A stretch of 64,000 nucleotides of DNA, taken from assembly GCA_036741695.1 (NCBI GenBank), contig DAINRU010000002.1, positions 62,001-126,000 on the forward strand. Reading direction: 5' to 3'. The notes below the pieces were generated by a model. The model saw nothing but the letters and a program-made list of their open reading frames with translations. It did no database searches and was not told the origin of the DNA. Positions 1 through 8,510 of the stretch are shown in pieces. This DNA is from JAFANK01 sp036741695. GTDB lineage: Bacteria > Vulcanimicrobiota > Vulcanimicrobiia > Eremiobacterales > Eremiobacteraceae. Numbering within the stretch: the first letter of the stretch is position 1; the number at the start of each line of letters is the position of its first letter. Both the position numbers and the translations under genes were made by a program.

Positions 1-1
1 G

Positions 2-1087
2 GCGGCCAAGGCCGCCCTCAGTCGAAGCCGCGTCGATGCCGGCCGCATCGACCAGGTCATCTTCGGCAACGTCATGCAGACCAGTGCGGACGGCATCTAC
101 GGAGCGCGCCACGTCGGGCTGAAAGCCGGCTGTCGCATCGAGACATCCGCGCTGACGGTCAACCGGCTGTGCGGTTCCGGCCTGCAGGCGATCATGAGCG
201 GCGCCGAGCAGATCATCTTAGGCCAGGCGAGCTACGTGCTCGCCGGTGGCATGGAGAACATGAGCCAGGCTCCACACATCATCCGTGGTGCGCGCTGGGG
301 TCTGGCGCTCGGGCAGAGCAAGCTCGAAGACTCGCTATGGGAAGGGCTGACCGACAGCTACAACAACATGCCCATGGCGATCACCGCTGAGAATCTCGCG
401 CGGCAATACGAAATCTCGCGTGAAGCATCAGATGAGTTCGCCCTGCGCTCGCAACACAACGCGGTCCGTGCAAGCCTAGACGGCTACTTCGCACAGGAGA
501 TCGCAGCGGTCGAGGTCACCGGCCGCAAGGGGACGGTCGTCATCGACGCCGATGAAGGCCCGCGCCCAGACACGTCTGCAGAGAAGCTCGCCAAGCTGCC
601 GGCGCGTTTCAAAAAAGACGGCGTGGTGACCGCCGGCAATGCCAGTGGCATCACCGATGGCGCTGCGGCAGTCGTGCTGACGAGCGCGGAGCAGGCCGAG
701 CGTGATGGCTTGGAACCCCTGGGCCGGCTTTTGGGCTGGTTCGCGGTGGGCGTGGATCCCGACATCATGGGCATCGGCCCCGCGTTCGCTATACCGCAGG
801 CACTGCAACGCGCAGGCCTGGAACTCGATCAGATGGACGTCATCGAGATCAATGAGGCTTTCGCTCCGCAAGTGCTCGCCTGCGTCGACGAACTGCATCT
901 GGACACGAACCGGCTGAATCCCAACGGCGGCGCGATCTCGCTCGGCCATCCCCTGGGAGCAAGCGGCGCCCGCCTCGCCTACACAGCACTGCACGAGCTG
1001 CGCCGCAGCAAGAAGCGCTACGGCGTGGTGAGCGCATGCATCGGTGGTGGTCAAGGCATCGCAGCCGTGCTCGAAGCATTCAACTAG
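2..1087 (+). CDS. Acetyl-CoA acetyltransferase (thiolase), 5' end outside the window
   Basis: The protein is a thiolase that condenses or cleaves acyl-CoA and acetyl-CoA. The reading frame is open from the first bases of the window and already codes for thiolase sequence there (VIFGNVMQT), so roughly 30 N-terminal residues are missing and an internal ATG at position 74 is not the true start. The nucleophilic cysteine is visible in NRLCGSGLQAI (near base 170). The C-terminal half carries NEAFAPQ, the His motif GGAISLGHPLGASGAR and the second active-site cysteine in CIGGGQG. It faces an operon for the other three beta-oxidation steps. It could serve beta-oxidation, butyrate-type synthesis or polyhydroxyalkanoate metabolism, and the sequence does not separate these. 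Confidence 0.95.
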   Translation, partial: AAKAALSRSRVDAGRIDQVIFGNVMQTSADGIYGARHVGLKAGCRIETSALTVNRLCGSGLQAIMSGAEQIILGQASYVLAGGMENMSQAPHIIRGARWGLALGQSKLEDSLWEGLTDSYNNMPMAITAENLARQYEISREASDEFALRSQHNAVRASLDGYFAQEIAAVEVTGRKGTVVIDADEGPRPDTSAEKLAKLPARFKKDGVVTAGNASGITDGAAAVVLTSAEQAERDGLEPLGRLLGWFAVGVDPDIMGIGPAFAIPQALQRAGLELDQMDVIEINEAFAPQVLACVDELHLDTNRLNPNGGAISLGHPLGASGARLAYTALHELRRSKKRYGVVSACIGGGQGIAAVLEAFN

Positions 1088-1099
1088 GAACGACGACGC

Positions 1100-1128
1100 G
1101 ACGCCACCGCCTAAGGTGCGGTGGCGTC
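1100..1128. terminator. Intrinsic terminator-like hairpin between convergent genes
   Basis: A perfect 11-bp inverted repeat (GACGCCACCGC, 7-nt loop) lies 12 bases after the thiolase stop and 28 bases before the end of the convergent enoyl-CoA hydratase gene. There is only a short T run, so it could act in both directions but is not a classic strong terminator. Confidence 0.6.
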
Positions 1129-1156
1129 TTCATGTCGGAATTCCCGAGCGGCGTTT

Positions 1157-1942
1157 TTAGGTCCCGGTGAAATTCGGCAGGCGCTTTTCGAGGAACGCCT
1201 TTGTCCCCTCGCGCGCGTCATTGGTCACGGCGATGCGGCCGAACGCGCTTGCCTCGAGGTCGAGCGCGGCGCGCAGATTGGTCTGCGTCCCGCGGTGGAT
1301 GAGGTCCTTGGTAGCCGCGATGGCGAGCGGAGCTTTGCTCGCGATCACGGTGGCGATGCGTTTGGCCTCTGCCATAAGTTGGTCGGGAGGAACGACCCGG
1401 TCGACAAGCCCGGCCTGCTTGGCTTCGTCAGCGGAGATCATCTCAGCGGTGAGCAGCAGATAGGACGCCATGCCCTCACCGACAAGCCGAGGCAGGCGCT
1501 GCGTCCCCCCGAAGCCGCCGATGATGCCGAGGTTCACCTCCGGCTGACCGAGCTTTGCGCTGGAAGCTGCGACCCGGATGTCCCCTGCCATGGCCAGCTC
1601 AAGGCCGCCGCCGAGCGCGAAGCCGTTGATCGCCATGATCACGGGCAGCCGGCTCTGTTCCAGATGCGTCGTGATGACGTGGCCGGCGCGCGCTTTCTCG
1701 GACGCGGCCTCTGCGCTGGGCAGGGCGGCGAGCTCGCCGATATCGGCGCCCGCGACGAACGCCTTGTCGCCGGATCCGGTGATGACGACCGCACGCACCG
1801 CCTTGTCAAGCTCGAGCTCTTTGAAGACGGCGAGGAGCTCGCTGAGCACGGTCGCGCTAAGTGCATTGAGGGCCTTCGGTCGGTTGATGGTGATGATCGC
1901 GACTGCACCGTCGCGCTCGAGCAGAAGAGTTTCGTACGCCAC
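1157..1942 (-). CDS. Enoyl-CoA hydratase (crotonase family)
   Basis: This 261-residue crotonase probably hydrates trans-2-enoyl-CoA to 3-hydroxyacyl-CoA. It starts at GTG 1942 with an AAAGGAG ribosome-binding site six bases upstream. The oxyanion-hole segment AFVAGADIGE (61-70) and GGGLELA are present. Glu115 and Glu135 lie 20 residues apart, as do the two catalytic glutamates of true enoyl-CoA hydratases. It is the last gene of a minus-strand operon after the acyl-CoA dehydrogenase and 3-hydroxyacyl-CoA dehydrogenase genes, which supports the hydratase role over other crotonase activities. Confidence 0.93.
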   Translation of the reverse strand: MAYETLLLERDGAVAIITINRPKALNALSATVLSELLAVFKELELDKAVRAVVITGSGDKAFVAGADIGELAALPSAEAASEKARAGHVITTHLEQSRLPVIMAINGFALGGGLELAMAGDIRVAASSAKLGQPEVNLGIIGGFGGTQRLPRLVGEGMASYLLLTAEMISADEAKQAGLVDRVVPPDQLMAEAKRIATVIASKAPLAIAATKDLIHRGTQTNLRAALDLEASAFGRIAVTNDAREGTKAFLEKRLPNFTGT

Positions 1943-1963
1943 AATATCTCCTTTAGTTGCAGC

Positions 1964-1983
1964 AACAGACCTTCAGGTCTGTT
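1964..1983. terminator. Intercistronic hairpin in the acyl-CoA operon
   Basis: An 8-bp perfect stem (AACAGACC / GGTCTGTT, 4-nt loop) lies between the 3-hydroxyacyl-CoA dehydrogenase gene and the hydratase gene. In the direction of transcription it has no T tract and is followed by the hydratase ribosome-binding site. It may therefore be an attenuator or mRNA-processing structure. It resembles the AACGGACC palindrome family seen elsewhere in the window. Confidence 0.45.
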
Positions 1984-2003
1984 TCCTTAGGTCCGTTTTT
2001 TCT

Positions 2004-2858
2004 CTACGTATAATCATAGAAGCCTTTGCCGCTCTTTTTGCCATAGTGGCCGGCGAGCACCATGCGCTTGAGCAAGGGCGGGGGCGCCATGAGTGGATCT
2101 TTGAACTCGTCGAACATGATCTGGGAGATGAAATAGGTGGTGTCGAGGCCGACGAAATCGAGCAGCGTCAGCGGCCCCATCGGGTGTCCGCAGCCCAGCA
2201 CCATGCCTTGGTCGATGTCCTCTTTGCTTGCGAGCCCAGACTCATACATGCGGACCGCATAGAGCAAATACGGCACGAGCAGGCGGTTGACGATGAAGCC
2301 CGGCGTATCTTGCGCGAGGATGGGCTTTTTGCCGATCTTGGCCGCAAACGCGAAGAGCGTGTCGATCGTCTCCTGACTGGTCACGATGGTCTTGACGACT
2401 TCGACCAGCTTCATGAGCGGCACGGGGTTGAAGAAGTGCAGACCCGCGATGAGTTTCGGGCGGTGCGTGACCGCGGCCATCTCGATGACGCACAGGCTCG
2501 AGGTGTTCGTGCAGATGATCGCGTGCGGCGCGAGCAGCGCGTCGAGCTTCTTGAAGAGCTCCTTTTTCGCCGGCATGTTCTCCACGATGGCCTCGATGAC
2601 CAGGTCCGACCGCTTGAGGTCCTCGATATTTGTGGTCGTCTCCAGGCGTTGCAGCGTGGCATCGCGATCGGCCGCGCTCATGACGCTCTTCTCCACGAAC
2701 TTGTCGAGCGACTTGCGGATGCCCGCCATGCCGCGCTCGAGCGCAGCCTTGTCGGCTTCGAGCACGACCACGTCGTAGCCGGCTGCGGCGGCGACCTGCG
2801 CGATGCCCGAGCCCATGAGCCCGCAGCCGCACACGCCGACGCGTTTGATCTCTGGCAT
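2004..2858 (-). CDS. hbd: 3-hydroxybutyryl-CoA dehydrogenase
   Basis: This 284-residue enzyme oxidises 3-hydroxyacyl-CoA with NAD(P)+, or acts in reverse. The N-terminal Rossmann motif GCGLMG (11-16) binds the dinucleotide, and the catalytic histidine is His141 in the family motif GLHFFNPVPLMKLVEVV. The C-terminal helical domain (DTPGFIVNRLL and TLLDFVGLDT) is complete, and the length is normal for the stand-alone family. It starts three bases after the stop of the acyl-CoA dehydrogenase gene, so the two are probably translationally coupled. Confidence 0.95.
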   Translation of the reverse strand: MPEIKRVGVCGCGLMGSGIAQVAAAAGYDVVVLEADKAALERGMAGIRKSLDKFVEKSVMSAADRDATLQRLETTTNIEDLKRSDLVIEAIVENMPAKKELFKKLDALLAPHAIICTNTSSLCVIEMAAVTHRPKLIAGLHFFNPVPLMKLVEVVKTIVTSQETIDTLFAFAAKIGKKPILAQDTPGFIVNRLLVPYLLYAVRMYESGLASKEDIDQGMVLGCGHPMGPLTLLDFVGLDTTYFISQIMFDEFKDPLMAPPPLLKRMVLAGHYGKKSGKGFYDYT

Positions 2859-2861
2859 TGT

Positions 2862-4061
2862 TTACGGTCCTTTCCAAGGCGGGAGTTCGCAGCGGACCGG
2901 GTTGTCCTTGCGATAGCCCAGCGCATATTCGCCGTGCATGAGTTTCTGGATCTCGCGCGACCCTTCGTAGATGATCGCCCCGCGCGAGTTGCGTAAGAAG
3001 CGCGCGACCGGGTATTCGTCTGAGAATCCGTACGCGCCGTGGATCTCCATCGCGTCGTCTGCGGCCTTGTTTGACGCGTCGCACGCGAACCACTTCGCGA
3101 GCGCCGTCTCGCGCGTGTTGCGCAGCCCTTTGTTCTTCATCCAGCCGGCGCGCAGATAGAGCAGCCGCGCGGCGTCATAGCTGGCCGTCATGCCGGCGAT
3201 CATCTCCTGGATGAGCTGATGGCGGCCGATCGGCGTGCCGAACGTGGACCGTTCGTTGGCGTACTTCACCGAGGCGTCCAAACAGGCGCGGATCAATCCC
3301 GTCGCGCCGGCGGCCACTGTGTAGCGGCCGTTCTCCAAGCAGGTCATGGCGATGTAGAAGCCCTCGCCCTCTTCGCCCAGGCGGTTCGCCGCCGGCACGC
3401 GCAGATCGGTGAACGACACGCCGCCGGTGTCGCCGGCGCGCACGCCGTACTTGTTCTTGATGGCGAAGGTGTGCAACGCGCTCCCCGCCTGCTCGCGCTC
3501 GACGACGAAGGCGCTGATCCCGCGCTTGCCGGCCTCGGGAGACGTCTTGGCGAAGACGAGGAAGGTGTCGGCCTGGGTCGCGCACGAGATCCAGAGCTTC
3601 GCACCATTGAGGACGTACGAGTCGCCGTCGCGCCGCGCGGTCGAACGGATCGCGCCCACGTCCGAGCCGGCATCGGGTTCGGTGAGGCCGAACGCGCCGA
3701 GTTTCTCCCCCGCGGCGAGCGGTCGCAACAAGCGCAGCTTCTGTTCGTGCGTCCCCCACTGATAGATGCCGCATCCGGCGAGGCCGATGTGCACCGACAT
3801 CATGGTGCGTAGTGACGTGTCGCAGTACTCGAGCTCTTCGCAGACCAGACCCAAGGTGACGTAGTCGAGGCCGGCACCACCGTAGGCATCAGGAAAGGGG
3901 ATGCCGACGACGCCGAGCCGGGCAAGCTTTGCGAATGCGTCGGGCAGCGGCGCGCCCGCGCTGTCGCAGCGCGCCACGTCGGGAAGTATCTGCTCGGACA
4001 GATAGCTGTGCACGCCCGCTATGAGGTCGCGCTGCTCGTCGCTGAGCTCGAAGTCGATCAT
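2862..4061 (-). CDS. Acyl-CoA dehydrogenase
   Basis: This 399-residue flavoenzyme forms the 2,3-double bond in acyl-CoA. The frame extends further upstream, but ATG 4061 fits the family start (MIDFELSDEQRDL) and has a GGGAG site seven bases before it. FAD-binding segments such as GLTEPDAGSDVGAI are present. The catalytic base is Glu366 in IIYEGSREIQK, the usual place for short- and medium-chain enzymes. It is the first gene of the operon and is divergent from the solute-binding protein gene. Substrate chain length cannot be read from the sequence; a glutaryl-CoA or branched-chain role is possible. Confidence 0.93.
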   Translation of the reverse strand: MIDFELSDEQRDLIAGVHSYLSEQILPDVARCDSAGAPLPDAFAKLARLGVVGIPFPDAYGGAGLDYVTLGLVCEELEYCDTSLRTMMSVHIGLAGCGIYQWGTHEQKLRLLRPLAAGEKLGAFGLTEPDAGSDVGAIRSTARRDGDSYVLNGAKLWISCATQADTFLVFAKTSPEAGKRGISAFVVEREQAGSALHTFAIKNKYGVRAGDTGGVSFTDLRVPAANRLGEEGEGFYIAMTCLENGRYTVAAGATGLIRACLDASVKYANERSTFGTPIGRHQLIQEMIAGMTASYDAARLLYLRAGWMKNKGLRNTRETALAKWFACDASNKAADDAMEIHGAYGFSDEYPVARFLRNSRGAIIYEGSREIQKLMHGEYALGYRKDNPVRCELPPWKGP

Positions 4062-4157
4062 GCATGACTCCCAAGAAACGGACCAGCGGATCCGTTGCAC
4101 TGCGGCGCCAGGGCTTTGCCGCGGGTGGCCGCGGCTCCCGCGCAGAAGCCGCCTGCC

Positions 4158-5816
4158 ATGCACGAGACGATCACGCGGCTGCTTTGGACTCGCGTCGGCG
4201 CCCTACTTTGTGCGGCAGCGCTCTGCGGCGCGACCGGCTGCACAAAAGTCTCAACCTCGACCGGTGGCGCCGTGCATGGATTCGGCCAGCCGGGCGTCCT
4301 GCGCATCTCAGACATCTCGGATCCGTCGACGCTCAATCCCATGCTCAGCGGGGCCGACGTCGCCTACCAGCTCTCCGCCTACACCCTCGAGTACCTCGTG
4401 CAGCTCGACGACGCCGGACACGTCATCCCCGTTCTGTGCGAGCGCGTGCCCACACCTGAGAACGGCGACGTCAGCCGCGATGGACTGACCATCACCTACC
4501 ACCTCAGACACGGGGTGACATGGTCTGATGGCGCGCCGTTCGGCGCGCAGGACATCATCGCTTCCTGGCGTCAGGTGATGAACCCGCTCAACAACGTCAT
4601 CATCCGCGAGGGCTATGACGATGTGGACCGCATCGACGCGCCCGACGCGTACACGGCCGTCGTGCATCTCAAACACCCCTACGCACCGTTGCCCACGCGA
4701 TTTTTCTCCGGAATCCAGGAAGGGCCAGTCGCGGTGATGCCCGCCCACATCATCGCCGGTCAGCGCGAGCTCAATAGTTCGTTCTTCAGCTCGCACCCGA
4801 TCGGCACCGGTCCATTCATCCTCCAGTCTTGGGAGCATAACGGGCGCATGATCTTCACCGCCAACCCCCACTACTGGCGCGGCAAACCAGCTCTGGCGCA
4901 GATCATCTTCCAGGCGCAGCCCTCGACCGCGACGGAGCTGGTCGGTTTCCAGACGCACGAGATCGACGCGGACTTCGACGCCGGTCCGGGGCGGCTGCCA
5001 GAATACAGCTCGCTGTCGGGCATGCAGATCCTGCGCTCGAGGAGCCTGCGCCTCAGCGTCGGCGTCATGAATTGCCAGATATTCCCCTTTGACGACGTGC
5101 GCGTGCGCCATGCTGTGGCGTACGCCCTCAACCGCGCGCAGGTCTTGCACGATATCTCTCACGATGCTGGTGTGGTGGCAGACGAGTACCTGCCGCGCTG
5201 GTCGTGGGCGTACACGCCCGACGTGCCTCGCTACCCATACGATCCTGGGCGCGCTGCCGCAACGCTTGAAGCGGCCGGTTTCAAGCTCGGACCCGATGGA
5301 GTGCGTGCGCGCGACGGGCGCGAGCTTCGCGTCGTCCTGGTCAGCGTCGCCGGTGACGCGGCGGGACTGCGGCTCGACGCCATGGTGCAGGCCGCGCTGC
5401 AAGCGGTCGGATTCGCCGTCACGATCAAGCCGTATCCCTACGGGCTGATCTTCGACAACGACGGCCCGATACGGACGGGTAATTACAACATCACGTTCTA
5501 CAGCTTCAGCGTGAACTTCGACCCGTCATCGCTCGACGACGACGGGTGCGACCAATTCGCGCCCCACGGCGGCAACGATGCGCGCTTTTGCGATCCGATC
5601 ACCGACCGGCTCGAGCGCGAGGGGCTCGCCATCACCGACACCGCCCGGCGCAAGGCGATCTACGCGGAGATCCAGCGCAGGCGCATGAGCGATCTCGCCG
5701 ACGTGCCGATGTACTTTCGCGACCGCGTGAGCGTCGTCAGCTCCGATCTGTACGGCTACACGGCATCGAACGGGATCATCCCGCAGTGGAACGCATGGCA
5801 GTGGTCCAAGCCCTGA
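4158..5816 (+). CDS. Extracellular solute-binding lipoprotein, family 5 (peptide/nickel type)
   Basis: This 552-residue protein is probably the substrate-binding component of an oligopeptide-type ABC importer. The chosen ATG 4158 gives a clean lipoprotein signal peptide with a basic start, a hydrophobic stretch and the lipobox GATGC, placing the lipidated cysteine at position 28. An earlier in-frame ATG at 4095 would add 21 residues without signal character. The mature part has family-5 features: the N-terminal DPSTLNPML segment, LTITYHLRHGVTWSDGAPF, and IGTGPFILQSW. No permease or ATPase genes follow, so its partners must be elsewhere. No clear ribosome-binding site precedes either start. 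Confidence 0.88.
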   Translation: MHETITRLLWTRVGALLCAAALCGATGCTKVSTSTGGAVHGFGQPGVLRISDISDPSTLNPMLSGADVAYQLSAYTLEYLVQLDDAGHVIPVLCERVPTPENGDVSRDGLTITYHLRHGVTWSDGAPFGAQDIIASWRQVMNPLNNVIIREGYDDVDRIDAPDAYTAVVHLKHPYAPLPTRFFSGIQEGPVAVMPAHIIAGQRELNSSFFSSHPIGTGPFILQSWEHNGRMIFTANPHYWRGKPALAQIIFQAQPSTATELVGFQTHEIDADFDAGPGRLPEYSSLSGMQILRSRSLRLSVGVMNCQIFPFDDVRVRHAVAYALNRAQVLHDISHDAGVVADEYLPRWSWAYTPDVPRYPYDPGRAAATLEAAGFKLGPDGVRARDGRELRVVLVSVAGDAAGLRLDAMVQAALQAVGFAVTIKPYPYGLIFDNDGPIRTGNYNITFYSFSVNFDPSSLDDDGCDQFAPHGGNDARFCDPITDRLEREGLAITDTARRKAIYAEIQRRRMSDLADVPMYFRDRVSVVSSDLYGYTASNGIIPQWNAWQWSKP

Positions 5817-6008
5817 TTCGCTGCATCTCATATGCGATGGGCCAGTAAACGCCCGCGCTGCGATGAATGAGAGCGGCCTGGCGGCCCATTTCTCCCGCGC
5901 CGGGCCGAATGTGCGGTTCGTCACCACGGTACGAGCTAACCGCGCGGCGAAAGGCGCTCGATAGTTTGGATAGGACGGTTTTCGTCCGGCTCTCGAGGTC
6001 GCCCACCC

Positions 6009-6533
6009 GTGAACTCGGCCTTTGCACTCACCTGGATCATCGCGGCCATCGTGCTGCCCTTCCTCGCGCCTGCGCCGCAGCCGAAGGCTGAGGATCCGAC
6101 CAGCGCCATCCGCGCGCGGCTGATCAACCAGATCAACGCGCATCGCCGCACGTATGGCCTTACGCCGCTATCGCCGGATCCCATCGCTCAGCGCGCAGCG
6201 CAGTACCAGGCCCAAGACATGGAAGCCAACGGCGTCATGCGCCATGAAGATTCAAACGGGCGCACGCCGATGGGGCGCTACGATGCGTTCGGCGGGCACG
6301 CCGCGCTCTACGGTGAGAACGTCGCCTTCTACGGCGATTCCATCACGGAGTCAGACGCCGCCTGGCAGGCAGTCGCCAAGCTGGATGATATGATGATGGC
6401 GGAACGGCCGCCGAGCGATGGTCACCGCGAGAACATCCTCTCGCCGTCCTATAAAGCCATCGGTATCGGCGTGGCCGTCGGGCCGAACGGCCTCTACATC
6501 GCCGAAGACTTCGTCAGCCCCGCCAACCAATAG
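6009..6533 (+). CDS. Secreted or membrane-anchored CAP/SCP-domain protein
   Basis: This 174-residue protein starts at GTG 6009 and has an N-terminal hydrophobic segment (about 5-20), either a signal peptide or an anchor. The rest is one CAP (cysteine-rich secretory/SCP-like) domain. The cavity residues typical of the fold are visible: His79 in RHEDSNG, Glu103 in GENVAF, and His139 and Glu141 in GHRENILSPSY. Bacterial CAP proteins are extracytoplasmic, but their biochemical role is mostly unknown. The gene stands alone in its strand context. Confidence 0.88.
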   Translation: MNSAFALTWIIAAIVLPFLAPAPQPKAEDPTSAIRARLINQINAHRRTYGLTPLSPDPIAQRAAQYQAQDMEANGVMRHEDSNGRTPMGRYDAFGGHAALYGENVAFYGDSITESDAAWQAVAKLDDMMMAERPPSDGHRENILSPSYKAIGIGVAVGPNGLYIAEDFVSPANQ

Positions 6534-6645
6534 CGCACGCTCGGGAGCGCAACCCGCGACGCCGCGGACTAATAGCGCCACGACCGTACGTGCGAGACCT
6601 GCGCAAGGAGTCTGCCTGGACGTTTCGCCAAGGCATGATCCCGGC

Positions 6646-7809
6646 ATGAGTTCCAGGACAGCCAAGGCGGACGCCGCATTGACGACACCGCTGGACCGCA
6701 GCCTGTTCCCGATCACGCGCTCGTGGGCGTATTGCAATCACGCGTCGGTCGGGCCGCTGCCGCGCCCCACGCGCGATGCGGTCGCAGCCGTGCTCGACGC
6801 GCAGATGAACGAGGGCAACGCCGGTATCCTCGACGTCGAGTCCCATCTGGAAGAGATTCGCGCTCAGACCGCCGCGGCGCTCAACGCCGCAAGCGATGAC
6901 ATCTCGTTTCTGCGCTCGACGTCGGATGGAGCGCTCGTCGCGGCCAATGGTATCGCCTGGCGCGCGGGCGACGAGATCATCCTCAGCGACAATGAGTTCG
7001 GCGCGAACGCATATCCCTGGCTCAATCTGCGCGATCGCGGTGTGAGGATCCGCTTGGTGCGCACCCCGCGGGAGAGGCTCACCGTGCCAACCCTCGAGCG
7101 GATGCGCACGCCGCGGACGCGCCTCGTCGCCGTGTCGTACGTCAGCTCGCTCGACGGCTACCGCCACGACCTGCCGGCGCTCGGGCAGTGGTGTCGCGAC
7201 CACGACATTCTGCTCGCGGTGGACGCCATGCAGGGCTTCGGTCCTCTGCCGCTCGACGTGACCGGCTGGAAGATCGATGTCTGCTATTTCGGCGTTGCGA
7301 AGTGGCTGCTCGCGCCTCAAGGACTTTCCGTGCTCTACATCCGGCGCGATCTTGTCGACGGCATGCGCCCCGCCCACTGTTCGTGGCGGTCGGTGCAGCA
7401 GCCGATGGATTTCTTCGACTACGGACAGCAGCTGCTCTCGGGCGCGCGGCGGTTCGACGGCGGGACCGTCAACTACCCGGCGCTCATCGGCTTTCGTGAG
7501 AGCCTGCGGCTGCACACGCAAGCGTCGTTCTCGCGCATCGAACGCCACGTGCTCGCCCTGACCGATCGGCTCATCCACGGAGCGCGCGCGAAAAGCATCG
7601 AGGTGAAGAGCGAGCTGCGCGACGATGCCCGCTCCGCTATCGTGCTGCTCGGGCTTGGTCGCTCGAATGCCGACGAGCTCAATGCGAAGGCGCTGGCGAG
7701 CCGGGTCGGCGTCACCGTGCGCGATACCGGCGTGCGCGTCTCGCCGCACGGATACAACGACGAAGCCGACATCGACGCCGTGCTCGAGCTGCTCGAGCGC
7801 GAGGCGTGA
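6646..7809 (+). CDS. Class V aminotransferase (PLP-dependent, cysteine desulfurase-like fold)
   Basis: The protein has 387 residues from ATG 6646; upstream in-frame codons have no family similarity. It shows the fold-type I, class V layout: YCNHASVGPLPR near the start, STSDGALVAAN (91-101) as the phosphate-binding segment, Asp193 in AVDAMQG pairing with the pyridine nitrogen, and the Schiff-base Lys219 in FGVAKWLLAPQG. Relatives include isopenicillin-N epimerase-like and selenocysteine lyase-like enzymes. There is no conserved catalytic-loop cysteine of true desulfurases that I can point to, so the substrate is left open. Confidence 0.88.
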   Translation: MSSRTAKADAALTTPLDRSLFPITRSWAYCNHASVGPLPRPTRDAVAAVLDAQMNEGNAGILDVESHLEEIRAQTAAALNAASDDISFLRSTSDGALVAANGIAWRAGDEIILSDNEFGANAYPWLNLRDRGVRIRLVRTPRERLTVPTLERMRTPRTRLVAVSYVSSLDGYRHDLPALGQWCRDHDILLAVDAMQGFGPLPLDVTGWKIDVCYFGVAKWLLAPQGLSVLYIRRDLVDGMRPAHCSWRSVQQPMDFFDYGQQLLSGARRFDGGTVNYPALIGFRESLRLHTQASFSRIERHVLALTDRLIHGARAKSIEVKSELRDDARSAIVLLGLGRSNADELNAKALASRVGVTVRDTGVRVSPHGYNDEADIDAVLELLEREA

Positions 7810-7831
7810 CCATGATGAGGGGTGCGACGAG

Positions 7832-8510
7832 ATGAGCGAGGTGTCGCTGAAAGAGCGCGCTGCATGGGGTCAGAAGTCCGTCGGTGAGATGCGCTGGCCT
7901 GCATCTCTCGCCGTCATCGCGGCGCTGGCGCTCTACATCACGCTGCCCGAGCGGCTCACGATCGGTCCGGTGTGGATCGTTCCCGCACTCGAACTAGCGC
8001 TGCTCGTGCCTTTATCCATCGCAGCACCGCGGCGGGTCCCCGGAGAGACACATTGGCTCCAGATCGCCGCGATAACGCTGATCGTCATCATCAACGTCGC
8101 TAACGTCGCCTCGCTCGTCTTGCTCGTCCACTACCTGCTCAACGGCAGCAAAGCGACCGGTGGACATCTGCTGATGGGCGCGATCCAGATCTGGCTGACG
8201 AACGTCATCGTCTTCGCGTTGTGGTACTGGGAACTCGATCGCGGTGGCCCCGATGCCCGCTCCAGCCCGCAACATCGCGAGCCCGACTTTCTGTTCCCGC
8301 AAATGGTGACGCCGGGCTGCACGTTTCCCCGGATGGTCGCCGAAATTCGTCGACTATCTCTTCGTCTCGTTCACGAACGCAAGCGCCTTCAGCCCGACGG
8401 ACACGATGCCGCTCACGGCCTGGGCGAAGATGCTCTTCTTGGTGCAGGCCCTCGCGTCGCTCTTGACCGTGGCCCTGGTCGCGGCTCGCGCGGTGAATAT
8501 CCTCAGCTAA
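7832..8510 (+). pseudogene. Integral membrane protein gene interrupted by a +1 frameshift
   Basis: The frame opening at ATG 7832 encodes a membrane protein with several hydrophobic segments (LAVIAALALYITL, LQIAAITLIVIINVANVAS, MGAIQIWLTNVIVFALWYW) up to DFLFPQMVTPGCTFP near base 8328. Just beyond, the family-like continuation GWSPKFVDYLFVSF and a last hydrophobic stretch (LASLLTVALVAARAVNILS, stop at 8508-8510) lie one frame over. Removing one C from the CCCC run at 8327-8330 joins the two parts without a gap. Either this copy is broken or the assembly has a homopolymer error. If the original frame were used, it would read nonsense far into the opposite-strand gene. I do not know the function; it looks like a small conserved membrane protein family with two C-terminal helices. 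Confidence 0.8.
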
